Below are positions 63,122 to 64,000 of a DNA stretch of 64,000 nucleotides, one piece after another (position 1 is the stretch's first letter; every line of letters begins with the position of its first letter). Source of the stretch: Planococcus citri (taxonomy: Eukaryota; Arthropoda; Insecta; Hemiptera; Pseudococcidae); assembly GCF_950023065.1 (NCBI RefSeq), contig NC_088677.1:67047469-67111468 (forward strand), in the 5' to 3' direction. Below the pieces are notes generated by a model. That model was not told where the DNA came from, searched no databases, and worked only from the letters and a program-made list of their open reading frames with translations. A program made the position numbers and the translations under genes.

Positions 63122-63127
63122 AATAAA
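63122..63127 (+). terminator. Poly(A) signal of the membrane-protein gene
   Basis: First of two overlapping AATAAA hexamers about 330 bases after the stop. Confidence 0.55.
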
Positions 63128-63371
63128 ATAAATTAAGTCGTAATCTGTGATTTTTTTTTGGAAGTAAAATAATGAATGAAGATTGCTTTTTATTCACGAT
63201 TAAAGTGAGAAAAGGGGAAACTACCTATCTTTTAAGTAAGTTCGGCTCATTAGTACCTATCAGGTTTACCTATTGCAAGAATTGTGTATTTTATTTTAGT
63301 CAGTAATTTCATTTCGACAAGTTTTATTATTTTTAAGGTGAGCTGTGAGGTGAAATTAGAAATTTCTCGTT

Positions 63372-63419
63372 TGATCTTTCAGATGAGAAAGGAGATCTCC
63401 TTTCTCATCTAAAAGATCA
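63372..63419. repeat. 48-bp palindrome with no loop
   Basis: Two 24-bp halves (TGATCTTTCAGATGAGAAAG... and its complement) differ at one position and meet at GGAGATCTCC. Confidence 0.75.
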
Positions 63420-64000
63420 CAGTTTCCATCGGTGGAAAGGAAAGCTCAAGTAACAAAATTTTTGAATAAGTATCTATTGAAAAATGTTCTCTAAAAATAA
63501 TCCAAAAATGTAATATAGGTAGGTACGTAGCATGTACATATATGTATCTATACTGATGAAAACTTTTATTGATTCCTCTCAAAAAGTTGCAAAACTAAAA
63601 TTATGACTGAAACCGAAAATCAAAAAAATAAAATTTAAAAATGAAAGCTCACACAGAGACTTTTTTAATCTTACAAGGCCTACTACCTATTCCTTTTTTT
63701 TATTTTATTTTTTTTATCGTTGTTGGTTATCCATTTTACTAATTTTCTTTCATGAGTTCAAATTATGTACTTGTTTTTTATTTAATATTTACCAATTTAC
63801 CAAAACTATACGTACTTACATTGTAGGTACCAAAGATGATTTTCTTTCTCATTTTTGTATATTTGTCAAAATTTCAAAAAGAAAGCATAACATAAAGTGA
63901 TATAATTTTATTAAAATATTAGTTTCAATTAAGCAAAGCTTGCAAAAAATATCGACACAACTCGTTAAAAATTAATTTAAAAATTAAAACACTTGAAAAA

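Larger units (their letters stand above)
62794..64000. other. Right edge of window, no gene
   Basis: 3' UTR of the membrane-protein gene, then AT-rich DNA with TAGG runs and the palindrome at 63372-63419. 63890-64000 resembles 45530-45650 (TTTTATTAAA, AAAATAT(C)G(T/A)CACAACT), so a dispersed AT-rich repeat is present at both places. Confidence 0.5.

Noticed and set aside
1..64000. CRISPR arrays, operons, ribosome binding sites
   Set aside because: The DNA is clearly eukaryotic nuclear; the repeats present are transposon arms, LTRs, a tandem satellite-like unit and microsatellites.

Overview
The window is nuclear DNA of an arthropod, almost certainly an insect. Every gene is built from short GT-AG exons. 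One gene carries a ZAD zinc-finger domain, which is an arthropod family. The DNA is AT-rich and studded with TAGG/CCTA microsatellites of the kind common in sternorrhynchan hemipterans (aphids, scale insects, mealybugs). That last placement is inference only; no tool was available to confirm it.

Layout. 1-14.6 kb holds no recognisable gene. It contains a very young non-coding LTR element (1338-4724, identical LTRs, 5-bp target duplication) and a strong small hairpin (6744-6841). A first coding exon of an unidentified minus-strand gene lies at 14631-14808. From 16.9 to 35.5 kb there is a compact housekeeping block: SPO11 (-), NSMAF/FAN (+), THUMPD3 (-), MED28 (+), NDUFS6 (+), GLG1 (-) and BAF (+). 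Spo11/NSMAF, THUMPD3/MED28 and GLG1/BAF are divergent pairs with short shared promoters.

35-60 kb is the unusual part: a local expansion of barrier-to-autointegration factor (BAF). BAF itself has two alternative last exons (2a and 2b) of identical length and phase. Downstream are two large genes of 13 and 10 exons (predicted 855 and 983 aa). Each ends in a BAF-like domain that keeps the BAF intron at the same codon, but is preceded by about 770-890 residues of new sequence. Both start with the same three exons, which encode a short conserved domain I do not recognise. A frameshifted stray copy of the big exon of the first gene lies between them. So does a ZAD-C2H2 zinc-finger gene whose own finger exon has been triplicated. 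The locus is full of inverted-repeat elements: an 0.8-kb-arm foldback, a TA-flanked MITE, a TIR element packed with 166-bp tandem repeats, and a TAA-flanked MITE in an intron.

The last 4 kb carry a small multi-pass membrane protein gene of unknown function. Another notable point is MED28, whose UGA stop is followed in frame by eight Arg-Gly dipeptides before the next stop. This is a candidate readthrough tail.

The housekeeping genes do not form one pathway. The BAF family genes probably do act together, on chromatin and the nuclear envelope, but this is inferred from domain content alone.
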